Shown piece by piece: positions 1-20,113 of a DNA stretch of 64,000 nt. The stretch's first letter is position 1, and each line of letters begins with the position of its first letter. Source of the stretch: Lamellibrachia satsuma (lineage: Eukaryota > Annelida > Polychaeta > Sabellida > Siboglinidae); assembly GCA_033239005.1 (NCBI GenBank), contig BSQZ01000036.1:3923001-3987000 (forward strand), in the 5' to 3' direction. The notes under the pieces are model-generated. The model had not been told where the DNA came from, searched no databases, and saw nothing but the letters and a program-made list of their open reading frames with translations. The position numbers and the translations under genes are program-made.

Positions 1-301
1 AAAATGTCATTACAGTCACTTCAGACGCAATTGGCCTACCCTTATCAGAAAATATTCATTCCATTGAAGATTTTGTAAATTAGGTTGTTGGCAGTAAATA
101 TAAAAAATAAACATTTAACCGCCTCAGGACTGGTTTTGGAAGCTGCAAAGCCCTTATGCAGGTGTTGGGATACAATCAAGATGGTCCTACCGACTGTGGC
201 TGTGGAGAGGCACCTCAGACCTCTCCTAGAATGCCCTCCCCTACCAGAGTCTTGCAGACCAGTGGATTGGCGGGGAAACGACACGGGCAAGGAAGACGTA
301 C

Positions 302-8046
<7,745 letters not shown>

Positions 8047-8323
8047 CGTTGTTGCTACTTGCTTACTGCGAGCTAACTATTGTGCCACCGGCATCAACAG
8101 CGCGTCATCCGGGCGACTGGTACTTTAACCTACTTACAGCGTCGCGACGTCGGTGTTTACCCAACTCATTGTCCGTGGCTAATGTCAATGTCATGAACTG
8201 GACGCCGGGGTGACATCATTGAGCGGCCATCGCATTGACAATGCCCCTGTGTTCTGTCTTACACGTTTGCTGATGTCAACCGTGATTCAGTTAATAGTGT
8301 ACTTATATATAGCTGTTTATCGT
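8047..8323 (-). promoter_or_regulatory. Hexokinase 5' UTR and candidate promoter region
   Basis: This lies directly upstream of the exon 1 ATG on the minus strand and before a (TA)n block. It is CpG-containing and holds a TGATGTCA CRE-like octamer at about 8211-8218. No TATA box is evident. Assignment is by position only; the transcription start is unknown. Confidence 0.35.
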
Positions 8324-8952
<629 letters not shown>

Positions 8953-10191
8953 ATGATGGCCCCGTGCAAACGACAGTTAAAGGCCACAAGGCACGTAATT
9001 TGTGGCAGTTGTAGTAACTGGGTAGATTTCGTCAAGTCTGGGTGCGAAAAGTCCTGGGCTGAGGTCCAGGCAGATAGTTTTAATTTTGAGTGTAGGGGAT
9101 GCGCAAGGATGAAGGAAATAGAGGTGGAGTTGAAAGAGCTGAGACTGCTCGTTGTGGCAATGGTGGGAAGGGATCAGGGAGTTGTGCCAGTAGTTCCGGT
9201 GAGGGAACAGTAGACGATAAAGTGGGGAAAGACACAAGAGATGCTAGGGAGAGCTCACCTCAGCCTGGGAGGAAGCTGAGAGGAGGGAAGGTGACAGGTC
9301 ATAGGGAGACAGGACGTAAGGAGACGGGAAGGAAAGGAACGGGAGGGAAGACAACCGGGGTGAAGGAGAGGGGAGTAGGGGAGACAGGAGGAAGGAGAAG
9401 GGAGTGGGGAGACGGGAGGGAAGACAACCGGGGTGAAGGAGAGGGGAGTAGCGGAGACAGGAGGGAAGGAGAAGGGAGTGGGGGAGACGGGAGGGAAAAC
9501 AACCGGAGTGAAGGAGAGGGGAGTAGGGGAGACAGGAGGGAAGGAGAAGGGAGTGGGGGAGACGGAAGGGAAGGGGTCAGGACAGAATGTGATGGAGGGG
9601 ATCGAAAGGAAGAGTTATTCTGCAGCAGTGATAGAGGGGGTGAGGAAGAGAGCGAGGGTGTTTGTGGGGGATTCGATAGTTAGGAAGACCGACAGAGTCT
9701 TAAACAAGGGAGATGATGTGGTGGTCTGCTTGCCTGGAGCCAAAATAGAGGCGATAACTGAGAGGGTAAAAACATCGTAGGCTCGGGTAAGGGTGGATCT
9801 GTTTTAGTACATGTAGGGACAAATAACGTAGAGAGGGAGGGTACAACTGCCATAGTTAGGAAATATAGGCAGTTGGTCAGAACACTAAAACAGACGCGGG
9901 TTGAGCAGGTAATACTGTCAGGATTTTACCTGTGATGGGCAGGAGGGTCATAAATATCGAAATTGTCGGGGATGGCAATTAACATGTTAGTCCAGAGGCT
10001 GTGTAGGGAAGAGGAAGTTGGATTTGTGGATTTATGGGAAAGTTTTGTTGGGAGGGTGATATGTACATGAAGGATGGGCTTCATTTAAGTGGAAAGGGGG
10101 CGGCAGTATTCGCGGACAAACTTTCAGCAGCAGTAGATAGCGACTTGGGTACAATGACAAATATTTTTGGAAGTAAACATTCTTTAAACTA
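8953..10191 (+). pseudogene. CR1 copy 1 ORF1 (PHD finger plus esterase), frameshifted
   Basis: Starts MMAPCKRQLK. Cys17-x2-Cys20, Cys31 and Cys47-x2-Cys50 make a PHD-like zinc finger. A Lys/Glu/Gly/Thr-rich repeat region (KETGRKETG type, strongly purine-biased DNA) at about 9290-9580 links to an SGNH esterase domain: FVGDSIVRK (nucleophile block), VHVGTNN (block III), and DGLHLSGKG near 10075-10098 (Asp-x-x-His block). The reading frame shifts at about 9200, between 9430 and 9600, and near 9770, and a stop follows VKTS. ORF1 proteins bind element RNA; the esterase role is not established. Ends with TAG at 10189-10191. Confidence 0.88.
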
Positions 10192-10214
10192 GAAGTGCAG
10201 GGGGTTACCTAGAG

Positions 10215-12958
10215 GTGTCTCAAGCAGAACAAGAGACCACTAGCACAGATAAACCAATATCAAATCATCCGAAAAACATCTCTGAAAAAGGTTATAGATG
10301 CGTATGTTTAAATGCAAGGAGCATAGTAAATAAGAAAAACGAATTAAACATTATGGTAGAAGATATTGACCCTCACATAATTGGTATAACTGAATCATGG
10401 GCCAACATAGATATAACAGATGCTGAATTAGGACTGACAGGATACGTAATGTTTAGGAAAGATCGAATAGGAAGAAGGGGCGGGGGAGTTATTTTATATG
10501 TTAAAGAATCTATTCAGGCTTATGAAATGAAACTAGAAAGGGAAGCAGATTGCGATGAAGCTGTTTGGTGCAAAATTGTTTCAGGAAATTCAAAATTAAC
10601 TGTTGGATTAGTTTACCGAAGTCCAAACATAAACGAAGAGGACAACACAAAAATAAAAAACGCTATAAAGGAAGTTAGTAAAGGGGAATGTATCATAATG
10701 GGAGATTTTAACCATGGACACATACAATGGAATTCTCTAGAGAGCACAGGGATTGATGATCAACAATTTCTATGTTTAATCCAGGATATTGGGTAATAGT
10801 GACCATAATCAAATACATTTTGACATCAATGTAAAATCAGAAAGTAAAAATAAGAAAACGTACAAGAGAAACTTCCACAAAGGTAACTACAAAGATATGA
10901 GAAAATACTTAGCACAGCTAGATTGGAATAACATGCTGATGAATAAGACTGCAATTGAATGTTGGAATATTCTAAAATATGAAATTGAGAGTATCATTGA
11001 TAAATTTGTTCCCTTCCGAAAACAAGGAAAACGGTGTAGAAAGAAACACGTGTCAAAAGAGGCAATTAGAAAAATAATGCTAAAACAAACTATGTGGAGG
11101 GTTTATAGGCGTACCAGAAAGGAAGAAGACTATGCAAAATACAAAGAGGCACTTAATGCAGCTACAACTGAAATCAGACAATCTAAAAGAAGCTATGAGC
11201 AAAAACTGGCATGTAACATAAAAACTGACAGCAAGAGTTTTTATGCATATGTCAGGAGTAAACAAAACGTACAAGACAAGGTTGGACCTCTAGAAGACAG
11301 TGCTGGAAATATAATATCACAGGGGTTTTTAATGGCGGAAGACCTAAATGGTTACTTCAGTTCAGTGTTTACAAAAGAAGATATTAGTTCATTACCAGTT
11401 GCTGATGCTAAATTTCAGGGGACTAAATCTGACTATTTAGGACCGTTAGTTGTAACTCCAGAATTGGTAGCTAGGAAAATAAAGGCAATGAAGGATAACA
11501 AATCACCGGGAGTGGATGGGATTCCTCCAAAATTACTAATGGAAACAGTAGATCAAATCAGTATACCACTTGCAAGAGTATTCAACTTGTCATTAAAAGA
11601 GGGAGTTGTTCCGTTTGAATGGAAAGAAGCAAACATCATACCATTATTTAAAAAGGGTTCGAGAAATAAGTCAGAGAATTACAGACCAGTGAGTTTAACG
11701 TCAGTGATTTGTAAATTATTAGAAAGGTTAATTAAAGACCATATGGTGGACTTCCTCGTTAAGCATAAATTATTAAATTCATCTCAACATGGATTCCTTA
11801 AAGCGAGGTCATGCTTAACAAATGTGTTATGTTTTTGGAAGAAATCACTAAGTGGATAGACGAGGGATCGCCAGTAGATATTATCTACTTAGATTTTCAG
11901 AAAGCTTTTGACAAAGTGCCACATCAAAGATTGCTACTTAAATTAAAAGCCCATGGTATCGGGGATAGCATAACTGACTGGATAGAACAATGGCTGACTG
12001 ACAGAAGACAACGAGTTGTAGTAGATGGCGAAGTTTCAAATTGGAAATCGGTTTTGAGTGGGGTACCTCAAGGATCAGTATTAGGACCTATATTATTCTT
12101 AATTTATATCAATGACTTGGACGACAGTATAACAAGTAACGTACTGAAATTTGCGGACGACACAAAACTGTTTAGAAAGGTTAATACTGATGGTGATAAA
12201 CAACATTTACAAAACGATCTAGACAGATTAGTGAAATGGTCTGAGAAATGGCAGATGCTGTTCAATTTTGGGAAATGTAAATGCCTACATACAGGACATG
12301 GGAACTTGAATGTAAACTATAAAATGGGAGCTACTGTTCTTGGTACTACTGTAAAAGAAAAGGACTTAGGAGTTACAATAAGCGCTGATATGAAAGTTTC
12401 AGAGCAGTGTGGTATTGCAGCTTCAAAGGGTAATCAAATTCTTGGATTGATTAGAAGAAACATAACATACAAGGGAAAAAGTTAATTATACCTCTTTATA
12501 AAGCAATAGTTAGACCTCATTTAGAATACTGTATACAAGCATGGAGACCATATCGTAAGAAGGATATAGATACGCTTGAACGCATACAAAGGAGAGCAAC
12601 TAAAATGATTCCAGAACTTAGAGACCTTAGTTATGAAGAACGCCTGAAAGAATGTGGTTTAACAACTCTAGAGACAAGGAGGTTAAGAGGAGATCAGATT
12701 GAAGTTTTTAAGATATTGAATGGGTATGAAAATATTGATAGAAATATGTTTTTCTCACTCAAGAAGGATAGCAGAACTAGAGGACATGAGGTAAAATTAG
12801 TAAAGGATCAATGTAGATTGGACATCAGGAAGCACTCGTTCTCACAGAGGACAGTAAATGAATGGAACAAACTGTCTACAGATTGTGTAACTGCTAGCAG
12901 CGTGAATATGTTTAAAAACAAGGTTGACACATATATCAGAAGGGCGGGTTATAAGTAG
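10215..12958 (+). pseudogene. CR1 copy 1 ORF2 (AP endonuclease and reverse transcriptase), broken
   Basis: The endonuclease part has VCLNARS, GITESW, MGDFN and NSDHNQ motifs; the RT part has YRPVSLTS, VDIIYLDFQKAFDKV (motif A), GVPQGSVLGP (motif B) and FADDTKLF (motif C). The sequence between FLCLIQDI and GNSDHN is missing about 150 bp compared with copy 2, next to 10790. Further frameshifts lie near 11830 and 12484. The start codon equivalent is GTG where copy 2 has ATG. Would copy the element RNA at nicked target DNA if intact; this copy cannot. Confidence 0.93.
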
Positions 12959-13722
12959 GTGAACATTGTTGGACTCTCGATAAGCCAATGGCTTCCTTGT
13001 CCACTTGCCATCTGGGCCTTTGGCTTGGATGGCAAATCTTGTTAAATCTTGTTAAATCTTGTTAAATTCTTGAGAGATGCTTATGGGCCATTCTCCCAAA
13101 TTGTCTGACAGTTGACTTGAGATAGGCCAATTTTTTATGTTCTTCAGTCTCTGTTAAATTTTAATCCGATAAAATACATAACCTACATATTTAAATTCTT
13201 AAGTTTCTTTGTTTAAATCCGAAAACTCACTAAGTGGCAAGCGGCGTATGTCAGGAATGTTAGCCTCCACTGTTACGCCTGGTACCAAGGTGCCGAGTTC
13301 GTCTTAACACCGTAAAGAAATATAAGTAAATGCTGGAATTGGATTATAATAATGATATTCGACAGTTATTGTGGTCTTCTTCGTGTTATACTAAAAACAG
13401 TGTGGGGAACATCTATAAATTCATTAAATGAGACCATGTTCCGGGAATGTGATTTGAAATTGCTCATGCGTGCACAGTACCCTCGCATATACAAACTGGT
13501 AAAAATAACCCTTTTCCATAGAGCACTTCTGATGGATGTTTTATAGATAATATAGGTCTAGTTCAGAGACAGTGATTTTGAAACATCGCTATTAGCTATA
13601 CAACATTAAACCTTGGTACCGGCCGTAGCAATAAACATCGTAGCTTAGTATCGGACGTAACAGCTATCTTTAAAACAAAGTATATATCTATTCTATATAA
13701 TATTGTCAAACTGATACTTACT

Positions 13723-14586
13723 GTGCAGGACATCAATCTATATTTATACTGCACACCATATTTCACGTTTTGCCTACGTGTGATTAGTTTCTTTCCACCC
13801 ACACCCACGTCCTCGACTACGTCCACACCCACGTCCTCGACTACGTCCACACCCACGTCCTCAACCACGTCCACACCCACGTCCTCGACCACGTCCACAC
13901 CCACGTCCTCGACCACGTCCACACCCACGTCCTCGACCACGTCCACACCCACGTCCTCGACCATGTCCACATCCACGTCTTCGACCACGTCCACACCCAA
14001 GTCCTCGACTACGTCCACAACCACGTCCTCGACCACGTCCACACCCACGTCCTCGACCACGTCCACACCCACGTCGTCGACTACGTCCACACCAACGTCC
14101 TCGACTACGTCCACATCCACGTCCTCGACTACGTCCACAACCACGTCCTCGACCACGTCCACACCCACGTCCTCGACCACGTCCACACCCACGTCCTCGA
14201 CTACGTCCACACCCACGTCCTCGACTACGTCCACATCCACGTCCTCGACTACGTCCACACCAACGTCCTCGACTACGTCCACACCCATGTCCTCGACTAC
14301 GTCCACACCCACGTCCTCGACTACGTCCACAAGTGCGTGTCTGGGGTTGCAACTTCTAATATGTTTGACGTTTAGTTGTTATCTTCACCCATTTATCATA
14401 ATTTCCTTGAAATGCATTGGTGTTGGCGTCATGGCAACAGCACTAATAACAGGAACTATCCATTGTATAATGGGAGGGTCGTTTCGCCATCATGTTGTGC
14501 ACATTCCTGAAGTTGTCTACTCGGTGTTAATGCCATACATCCATTTGGCCCTTTGCAATGAGAACGTCATTCCAAGATACCAATAA
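13723..14586 (+). CDS. Questionable 287-residue ORF: Ser/Thr repeat with hydrophobic C-terminus
   Basis: Opens with MQDINLYLYCTPYFTFCLRV and then about 22 TPTSSTTS repeats from the 24-bp array. It ends with about 85 non-repetitive residues that include a hydrophobic stretch (LQLLICLTFSCYLHPFIII...VGVMATALITG). It resembles a mucin-like membrane protein only in composition. No family is recognised, and it lies inside the candidate TIR element. More likely fortuitous. Confidence 0.12.
   Translation: MQDINLYLYCTPYFTFCLRVISFFPPTPTSSTTSTPTSSTTSTPTSSTTSTPTSSTTSTPTSSTTSTPTSSTTSTPTSSTMSTSTSSTTSTPKSSTTSTTTSSTTSTPTSSTTSTPTSSTTSTPTSSTTSTSTSSTTSTTTSSTTSTPTSSTTSTPTSSTTSTPTSSTTSTSTSSTTSTPTSSTTSTPMSSTTSTPTSSTTSTSACLGLQLLICLTFSCYLHPFIIISLKCIGVGVMATALITGTIHCIMGGSFRHHVVHIPEVVYSVLMPYIHLALCNENVIPRYQ
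13796..14332. repeat. 24-bp minisatellite, about 22 units
   Basis: Unit CCCACGTCCTCGACTACGTC plus CACA, itself built of two related 12-bp halves. The plus strand reads (TPTSSTTS)n, the minus strand (VDVVEDVG)n or an Arg/Gly string. The open frames reflect the period of 24 and lack of stops, not selection that I can see. Confidence 0.97.
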
Positions 14587-15055
14587 AAACGTCATTCCAA
14601 GATACCAATAAGCAGTTAAAGTATTTTCATTCTAAACATTCATCATGTGGTGTTCTACGTGTGGATACAGGGTAACGGTGTTTTTGTTGACATCTAGGCA
14701 GACTGGATTTCTTTAATGTAGCTTCTCAGAATGTTTTCTACAAAGTTAATTTGCACAGTACATATATCCTCATTAAGGTTGCCATTGACCTCTGGTATCA
14801 CGGTGTACTGATTCTTTGTGAGTCCGTTGTGTCAAATACAAATCTAAGGAATATATTTCTTGTAAAACATTTCCTTATTTCCATTATTCAGCGGGTACGC
14901 CCTGCGTCACTAACATAATCTGTTTGTAGCCATTATTCAACTCATTTCGCTTCCACCTGGCATCTTGACAGATCTTGTTTTTCCTGCTTTTGAACATCCT
15001 TTTTTGATGCCTCTGAGCGAAGTGATCAGAATTGATATTTAGCTGCGCAACATTA
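14333..15055. other. Spacer between the two arrays inside the TIR element
   Basis: No recognised coding or RNA feature. A 24-25 bp tandem duplication (AACGTCATTCCAAGATACCA) lies at about 14562-14609. Confidence 0.5.
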
Positions 15056-16290
15056 AAGCTTGGTACATGGTGTAACAACAACCACACCTTGGTACCTGGT
15101 GTAACAACAACCACCACACCTTGGTACATGATGTAACAACAATCACCACACCTTGGTACATGGTGTAACAACAATCATCACACCTTGGTACATGGTGTAA
15201 CAACATTCACCACACCTTGGTACATGGTGTAACAACAACCACCACACCTTGGTACATGGTGTAACAACAACCACCACACCTTGGTACATGGTGTAACAAC
15301 AATCACCACACCTTGGTACATGGTGTAACAACAATCACCACACCTTGGTACATGGTGTAACAACAACCACCACACCTTGGTACATGGTGTAACAACAATC
15401 ATCACACCTAAGTACATGGTGTAACAACAACCACCACACCTTGGTACCTGGTGTAACAACAACCACCACACCTTGGTACATGGTGTAACAACAATCACCA
15501 CACCTTGGTACATGGTGTAACAACAATCACCACACCTTGGTACATGGTGTAACAACAATCATCACACCTTGGTACCTGGTGTAACAACAACCACCACACC
15601 TTGGTACATGGTGTAACAACAACCACCACACCTTGGTACATGGTGTAACAACAATCATCACACCTAAGCACATGGTGTAACAACAACCACCACACCTTGG
15701 TACATGGTGTAACAACAACCACCACACCTTGGTACCTGGTGTAACAACAATCACCACACCTTGGTACATGTTGTAGCAACAACCATCACACCTTAGTACA
15801 TGGTGTAACAACAATCACCACACCTTGGTACATGGTGTAACAACAACCATCACACCTAAGTACATGGTGTAACAACAACCACCACACCTTGGTACATGGT
15901 GTAACAACAACCACCACACCTTGGTACTTGGTGTAACAACAATCACCACACCTTGGTACATGGTGTAACAACAATCACCACACCTTGGTACATGGTGTAA
16001 CAACAATCATCACACCTTAGTACATGGTGTAACAACAATCACCACACCTTGGTACCTGGTGTAACAACAATCACCACACCTTGGTACATGATGTAACAAC
16101 AACCACCACACCTTGGTACATGGTGTAACAACAATCATCACACCTAAGTACATGGTGTAACAACAACCACCACACCTTGGTACATGGTGTAACAACAACC
16201 ACCACACCTTGGTACCTGGTGTAACAACAATCACCACACCTTGGTACATGATGTAACAAAAACCACAACACCTTGGTACCGGGCGTAACA
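15056..16290. repeat. 32-bp minisatellite, about 38 units
   Basis: Unit core CACCTTGGTACATGGTGTAA followed by CAACAATCACCA, with variants (GGTACCTGG, TAAGTAC, ATCATC). Edge units read CTTGGTACCGGGCGTAACA and match the subterminal motif of the host TIR element, so the array appears to be an amplification of that motif. Minus-strand ORFs are repeat artefacts. Confidence 0.97.
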
Positions 16291-16831
16291 ACCATATGAT
16301 AATATTTTAAAGCATAGTTGTTGTTTTCCGTATAATATTCCAATACTGATGCTTACCTTCCTAACGGACATTAGTTGACACGTTTTGACGACAGGTGACT
16401 AGCTTGGTACCGGGCGTAACAGTTTTGGTGAAATGCTGAACATTCGTGTAAATGTGTTTCTCTTGATGTGTTATTGATATTAATCCCTGAGAAAACATTC
16501 ACATATGCAACAATTATTGTTATTTACGTATTTGTAAATTTTGAAGTAATTATTTTCATTAGTTATGTCTCAATCTGTAACAAAGTTTGATACCGGGCGT
16601 AACAGTTAAAGTTTGACAATTTGTTGGACAGCACGAAGATCAAAAGTAAAGACACTTACTCAAATAACTACTGTGAAATAATACATTCTTCATGAATTTT
16701 ATTATGTTCTGCTTTGTAAACAAATATAACTTTGGAAAATCATTAATTTGTAGTATTAAATACCGGGTATGTAATAATACTATTTTAGATAAAGAAATAA
16801 GCAAGTAATAAGGAGGGGAAACTTCAAAACG
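16291..16831. other. Right subterminal region of the TIR element
   Basis: Contains two TACCGGGCGTAACAG motifs (about 16410 and 16590) about 180 bp apart. The segment after the array resembles the sequence at about 13630-13735, so a longer repeat of roughly 100 bp recurs. No ORF. Confidence 0.55.
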
Positions 16832-16982
16832 AACTGTCAGACAATTTTGGAGAGTGGCCCTTATGCGCGTCTAGGTCCAAATACAGTGCATTTACACAGA
16901 TACAAACAAAATGCTATATACAACTATAGATGCATACATACTATGAACGTACACACATATACATGCACATACACACATTCAC

Positions 16983-17078
16983 ACATACATACATACATAC
17001 ATACATACATACATACATACATACATACATACATACATACATACATACATACATACATACATACATACATACATACAT
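16983..17078. repeat. (CATA)n microsatellite abutting the CR1 copy 2 tail
   Basis: About 24 tetranucleotide units, ending directly at the CR1 tail TTAACAAGATTTAACAAG. The same repeat resumes at the other end of the element (20966). Confidence 0.98.
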
Positions 17079-17179
17079 TTAACAAGATTTAACAAGATTG
17101 CCATCCCAAACAACAAGTTCCAGATGGCAAAGTGGACAAGGAAGCCATTGGCTTATCGAGAGTCCAACAATTTTCTCAT

Positions 17180-20023
17180 CTATGTGTAGCCCACCCTTAT
17201 CAAATATCTGTCAATTCTATTTTTAAACATATTCACACTACTAGCATTAACACAATCATTTGGCAGTTTGTTCCATTCATTTATCACCCTCTGTGAGAAA
17301 GAGTACTTTCTCATGTCCAACCTACACTGCTCCTTAACTAATGCTGCTTTGTGTCCTCTGGTTCTACTGCCTTCTTTAAGTTTGAAGAACATATTCCTAT
17401 CAACATCCTCATAACCGTTCACTATTTAAAATACTTCTATTTGGTCTCCTCTTAGTCTCCTGGTCTCTAGTGTTGTCAAACCACATTGTATTAAGCGACT
17501 TTCATAACTAAGGTCTCTCAATTCTGGAATAATTTTGGTTGCTCTTCGTTGTATTCTTTCAAGCTTGTCTATGTCCTTTTTACGATACGGCCTCCATGCT
17601 TGAATACAATATTCCAAATGTGGTCTAACTATTGCTTTGTACAGGGGTACAATTAGCTGTTTCTCCTTATACATGATAGTTCTCCTAATTAGCCCTAGAA
17701 TTTGATTTCCTTTTGAAGCAGCAATCTCACATTGCTCTGAAACTTTCATGTCAGCACTAAATGTTACTCCTAAGTCCTTTTCTTGTGTGGTTCTACCTAG
17801 TACAGCATCCCCCATTTTATATTCTTCGTTAATGTTTCCATGCCCTATGTGTATACATTTGCACTTCCCAAAATTGAGTAACATTTGCCATTTTTCTGAT
17901 CATTTAACTAATTTATCTAGATCATCCTGTAAACTTTGTTTATCTGTATCATTTGTAACCTTTCTGAATACTTTTGTGTCATCTGCAAATTTGAGTACTT
18001 TGCTAGATATGTCATCTTCTATATCATTTATATATATTAAAAACAGTATAGGGCCTAATACTGATCCCTGGGGTACCCCACTCAAAACCGATTTCCAGTT
18101 GGAAATCTCACCGTCTACTATTACTCTCTGTCTTCTGTGTGTAAGCCACTTTTCTATCCAGTTGATTACATCATTACCTATACCATGGGCTTTTAGTTTA
18201 AGTATCAATCTTTGGTGTAGCACTTTATCGAAAGCTTTCTGAAAATCTAAGTAGACAACATCCACTGGTGACCCGTCATCTACCCACTTTGTAATTTCTT
18301 CAAAAAAACACAAGATATTGGTTAGACATGACCTTGCTTTTAGGAACCCATGTTGAGATGTATTTATTAAATTATGTTTTACAAGGAATTCCACCATGTG
18401 GTCTCTAATTAACGTTTCGAGTAATTTACATATAACTGATGTTAAACTCACTGGTCTGTAATTTTCTGGCTTGTTCCTCGATCCCTTCTTAAATAGTGGC
18501 GTAATGTTTCCATTCTGATGGAACTATTCCTTCTTCTAGTGACAAGTTAAACAATTTTGCAAGTGGTGTACTAAGTTGCTCAACAATTTCCTTAAGCAGT
18601 TTTGGTGGTATCCCATCAACTCCAGGTGATTTATTATCTTTCATCTTCTTAATTTTGTTTGCTATCATTACAGGAGTTACAAATAACTGCCTTAAATGTT
18701 CTGATTTATTTCCCTCAAATTTAGTAAATGGAACTGGAAGTGAGCTGATATATTCTGTGGTAAATACTGAGCTGAAATACTCATTCTGGACCTCTGCCAT
18801 TTGAAACCCTTCTGAAATTATGTTTCCCCTGTTGTTTTCCATTGGTCCGACCTTATCTCGAACGTTCTGTTTACTCCTTACATAAGCATAGAAACTCTTG
18901 CTGTCATTTTTTATATTACCTGCCAATTTTTTTTCAAAGGTTCTTTTAGATTTTCTAATTTCAGTTGTAGCTAGGTTAAGTGCCTCTTTGTAATTTGCAT
19001 AGTCTTCATCCTTTCTGGTACGCCTATAAACCCTCCACATAGTTTGCTTAAACACTATTTTTCTAATAGCTTCTTTTGACAAGTGTTTCTTTCTAGACCG
19101 TTTTCCTTGTTTTTCAAGGGAACAAATTTATCGATGATACTCTCAGTTTCATATTTTAGAATATTCCAACATTCAATTGCGGTCTTGTTCATCAGCATGT
19201 TATTCCAATCTAGCTTTGCTAAGTATTTTCTCATATCTTTATAGTTACCTTTGTGGAAGTTTCTCCTATACGTTTTTTTATTTTTACTTTCTGATTTTAC
19301 GTTGATGTCAAAATGTATTTAATTGTGGTCACTGTTACCAAATGGTTCATGTATTTTTACACTGTCGACTAATTCTTTTTGTGATGATAAAACTATATCT
19401 AATTCATTTTCTCCCCTGGTTGGTTTTAGCACGTGCTAGGTAAGGAAGCTCTCCTGAATTAAAAATAAAAATTGTTGGTCCTCACCCCCTGTACTTTCTA
19501 GAGATTTCCATTGTATGTGTCCATGGTTAAAATCTCCCATTATGATACATTCCCCTTTACTAACTTCCTTTATAGCATTTTGTATTTTTGTGTTATCCGC
19601 TTCGTTTATGTTTGGACTTCGGTAAACTAATCCAATAGTTAATTTTGAATTTCCTGAAACTATTTTGCACCAAACAGCTTCATCGTAATCTGCTTCGCTT
19701 TCTAATTTTATTTCATAAGCCTGAATAGATTATTTAACATATAGAATAACTCCCCCTCCCCTTCTTCCTATTCGATCTCTCCTAAACATTACGTATCCTG
19801 TCAATCCTAATTCAGCATCTGTAATGTCTGTGTTGGCCCATGATTCGGTTATACCAATTATGTGAGGGTCAATATCTTCTACCATAATGTTTAATTCGTT
19901 TTTCTTATTTATTATACTCCTAGCATTTAAACACACGCATCTGTAACCTGCTTCAGACATGTTTTTCGGACATTTTGTTATTGGTTTATCTGTACTAATG
20001 GCCTCTTGTCCTGCTTGAGGCAT
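17180..20023 (-). pseudogene. CR1 copy 2 ORF2 (AP endonuclease and RT), broken
   Basis: Begins ATG (MPQAGQEAISTDKPI), then VCLNARS, GITESW, and RRGGGVILYVK followed by an in-frame stop where copy 1 continues ESIQAYE. RT motifs follow: SPGVDGIPPKLLKE, YLDFQKAFDKV, GVPQGSVLGP, FADDTKVF. A frameshift near 18490 and a stop near 17895 (QMLF region) follow, and near 17424 a substitution turns the codon after GDQIEVF into TAA. The C-terminus ends NMFKNRIDRYLIR. Confidence 0.93.
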
Positions 20024-20113
20024 CTCTAAGTAACCCCCTGCGCTTCTAGTTTAAATAGTGTTGACTACCAAAAATATTTGTTATGCTACCCATGCCACTG
20101 TCTACTGCTGCTG

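Larger units (their letters stand above)
8953..13075 (+). mobile_element. CR1-type non-LTR retrotransposon, near full length, inactive (copy 1)
   Basis: Two-ORF LINE. ORF1 has a PHD-like zinc finger and an SGNH esterase; ORF2 has an AP endonuclease and a reverse transcriptase. It ends in a 3' UTR with GGATGGCAAATCTTG and tandem TTAAATCTTG units at about 13036-13068, the CR1 style of short tandem 3' repeat instead of poly(A). The PHD/esterase ORF1 is a known CR1-clade feature. Both ORFs carry frameshifts, and part of the endonuclease is deleted. The tail ends just before the TIR element at 13085. Confidence 0.93.
13085..16860. mobile_element. Candidate 3.8-kb TIR element carrying two minisatellites, no transposase
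   Basis: The left end begins GGGCCATTCTCC and runs to TTGTCTGACAGTT (13085-13113). The right end is its reverse complement (16832-16860), 27 of 29 bases matching. TTAT flanks both sides (13081-13084 and 16861-16864), as a 4-bp target-site duplication would. A TTGGTACCRGGCGTAACAG-like motif occurs near both ends in opposite orientation (about 13272-13290; 16403-16425; 16583-16605), as subterminal repeats do. The interior holds a 24-bp array and a 32-bp array. No transposase domain is recognised, so it would be non-autonomous. The superfamily is unresolved. Confidence 0.7.

Noticed and set aside
8108..8136. Possible 5' UTR intron of hexokinase (GCT|GTAAGT on the minus strand)
   Set aside because: A good donor, but the only upstream-of-ATG acceptors leave an intron of about 60-70 bp, too short to call without transcripts.
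13596..14352. Minus-strand ORFs rich in DVVEDVG or GRSRGRGC
   Set aside because: Both are translations of the 24-bp array in different frames; no non-repeat protein domain is attached.
14884..16343. Series of Cys/Val-rich ORFs (MLLHHVPRCGDCC...)
   Set aside because: They are the 32-bp minisatellite read in three frames, each repeating every 96 bp.
17748..18242. Plus-strand ORF of 164 codons inside CR1 copy 2
   Set aside because: It is the antisense shadow of the reverse transcriptase frame.
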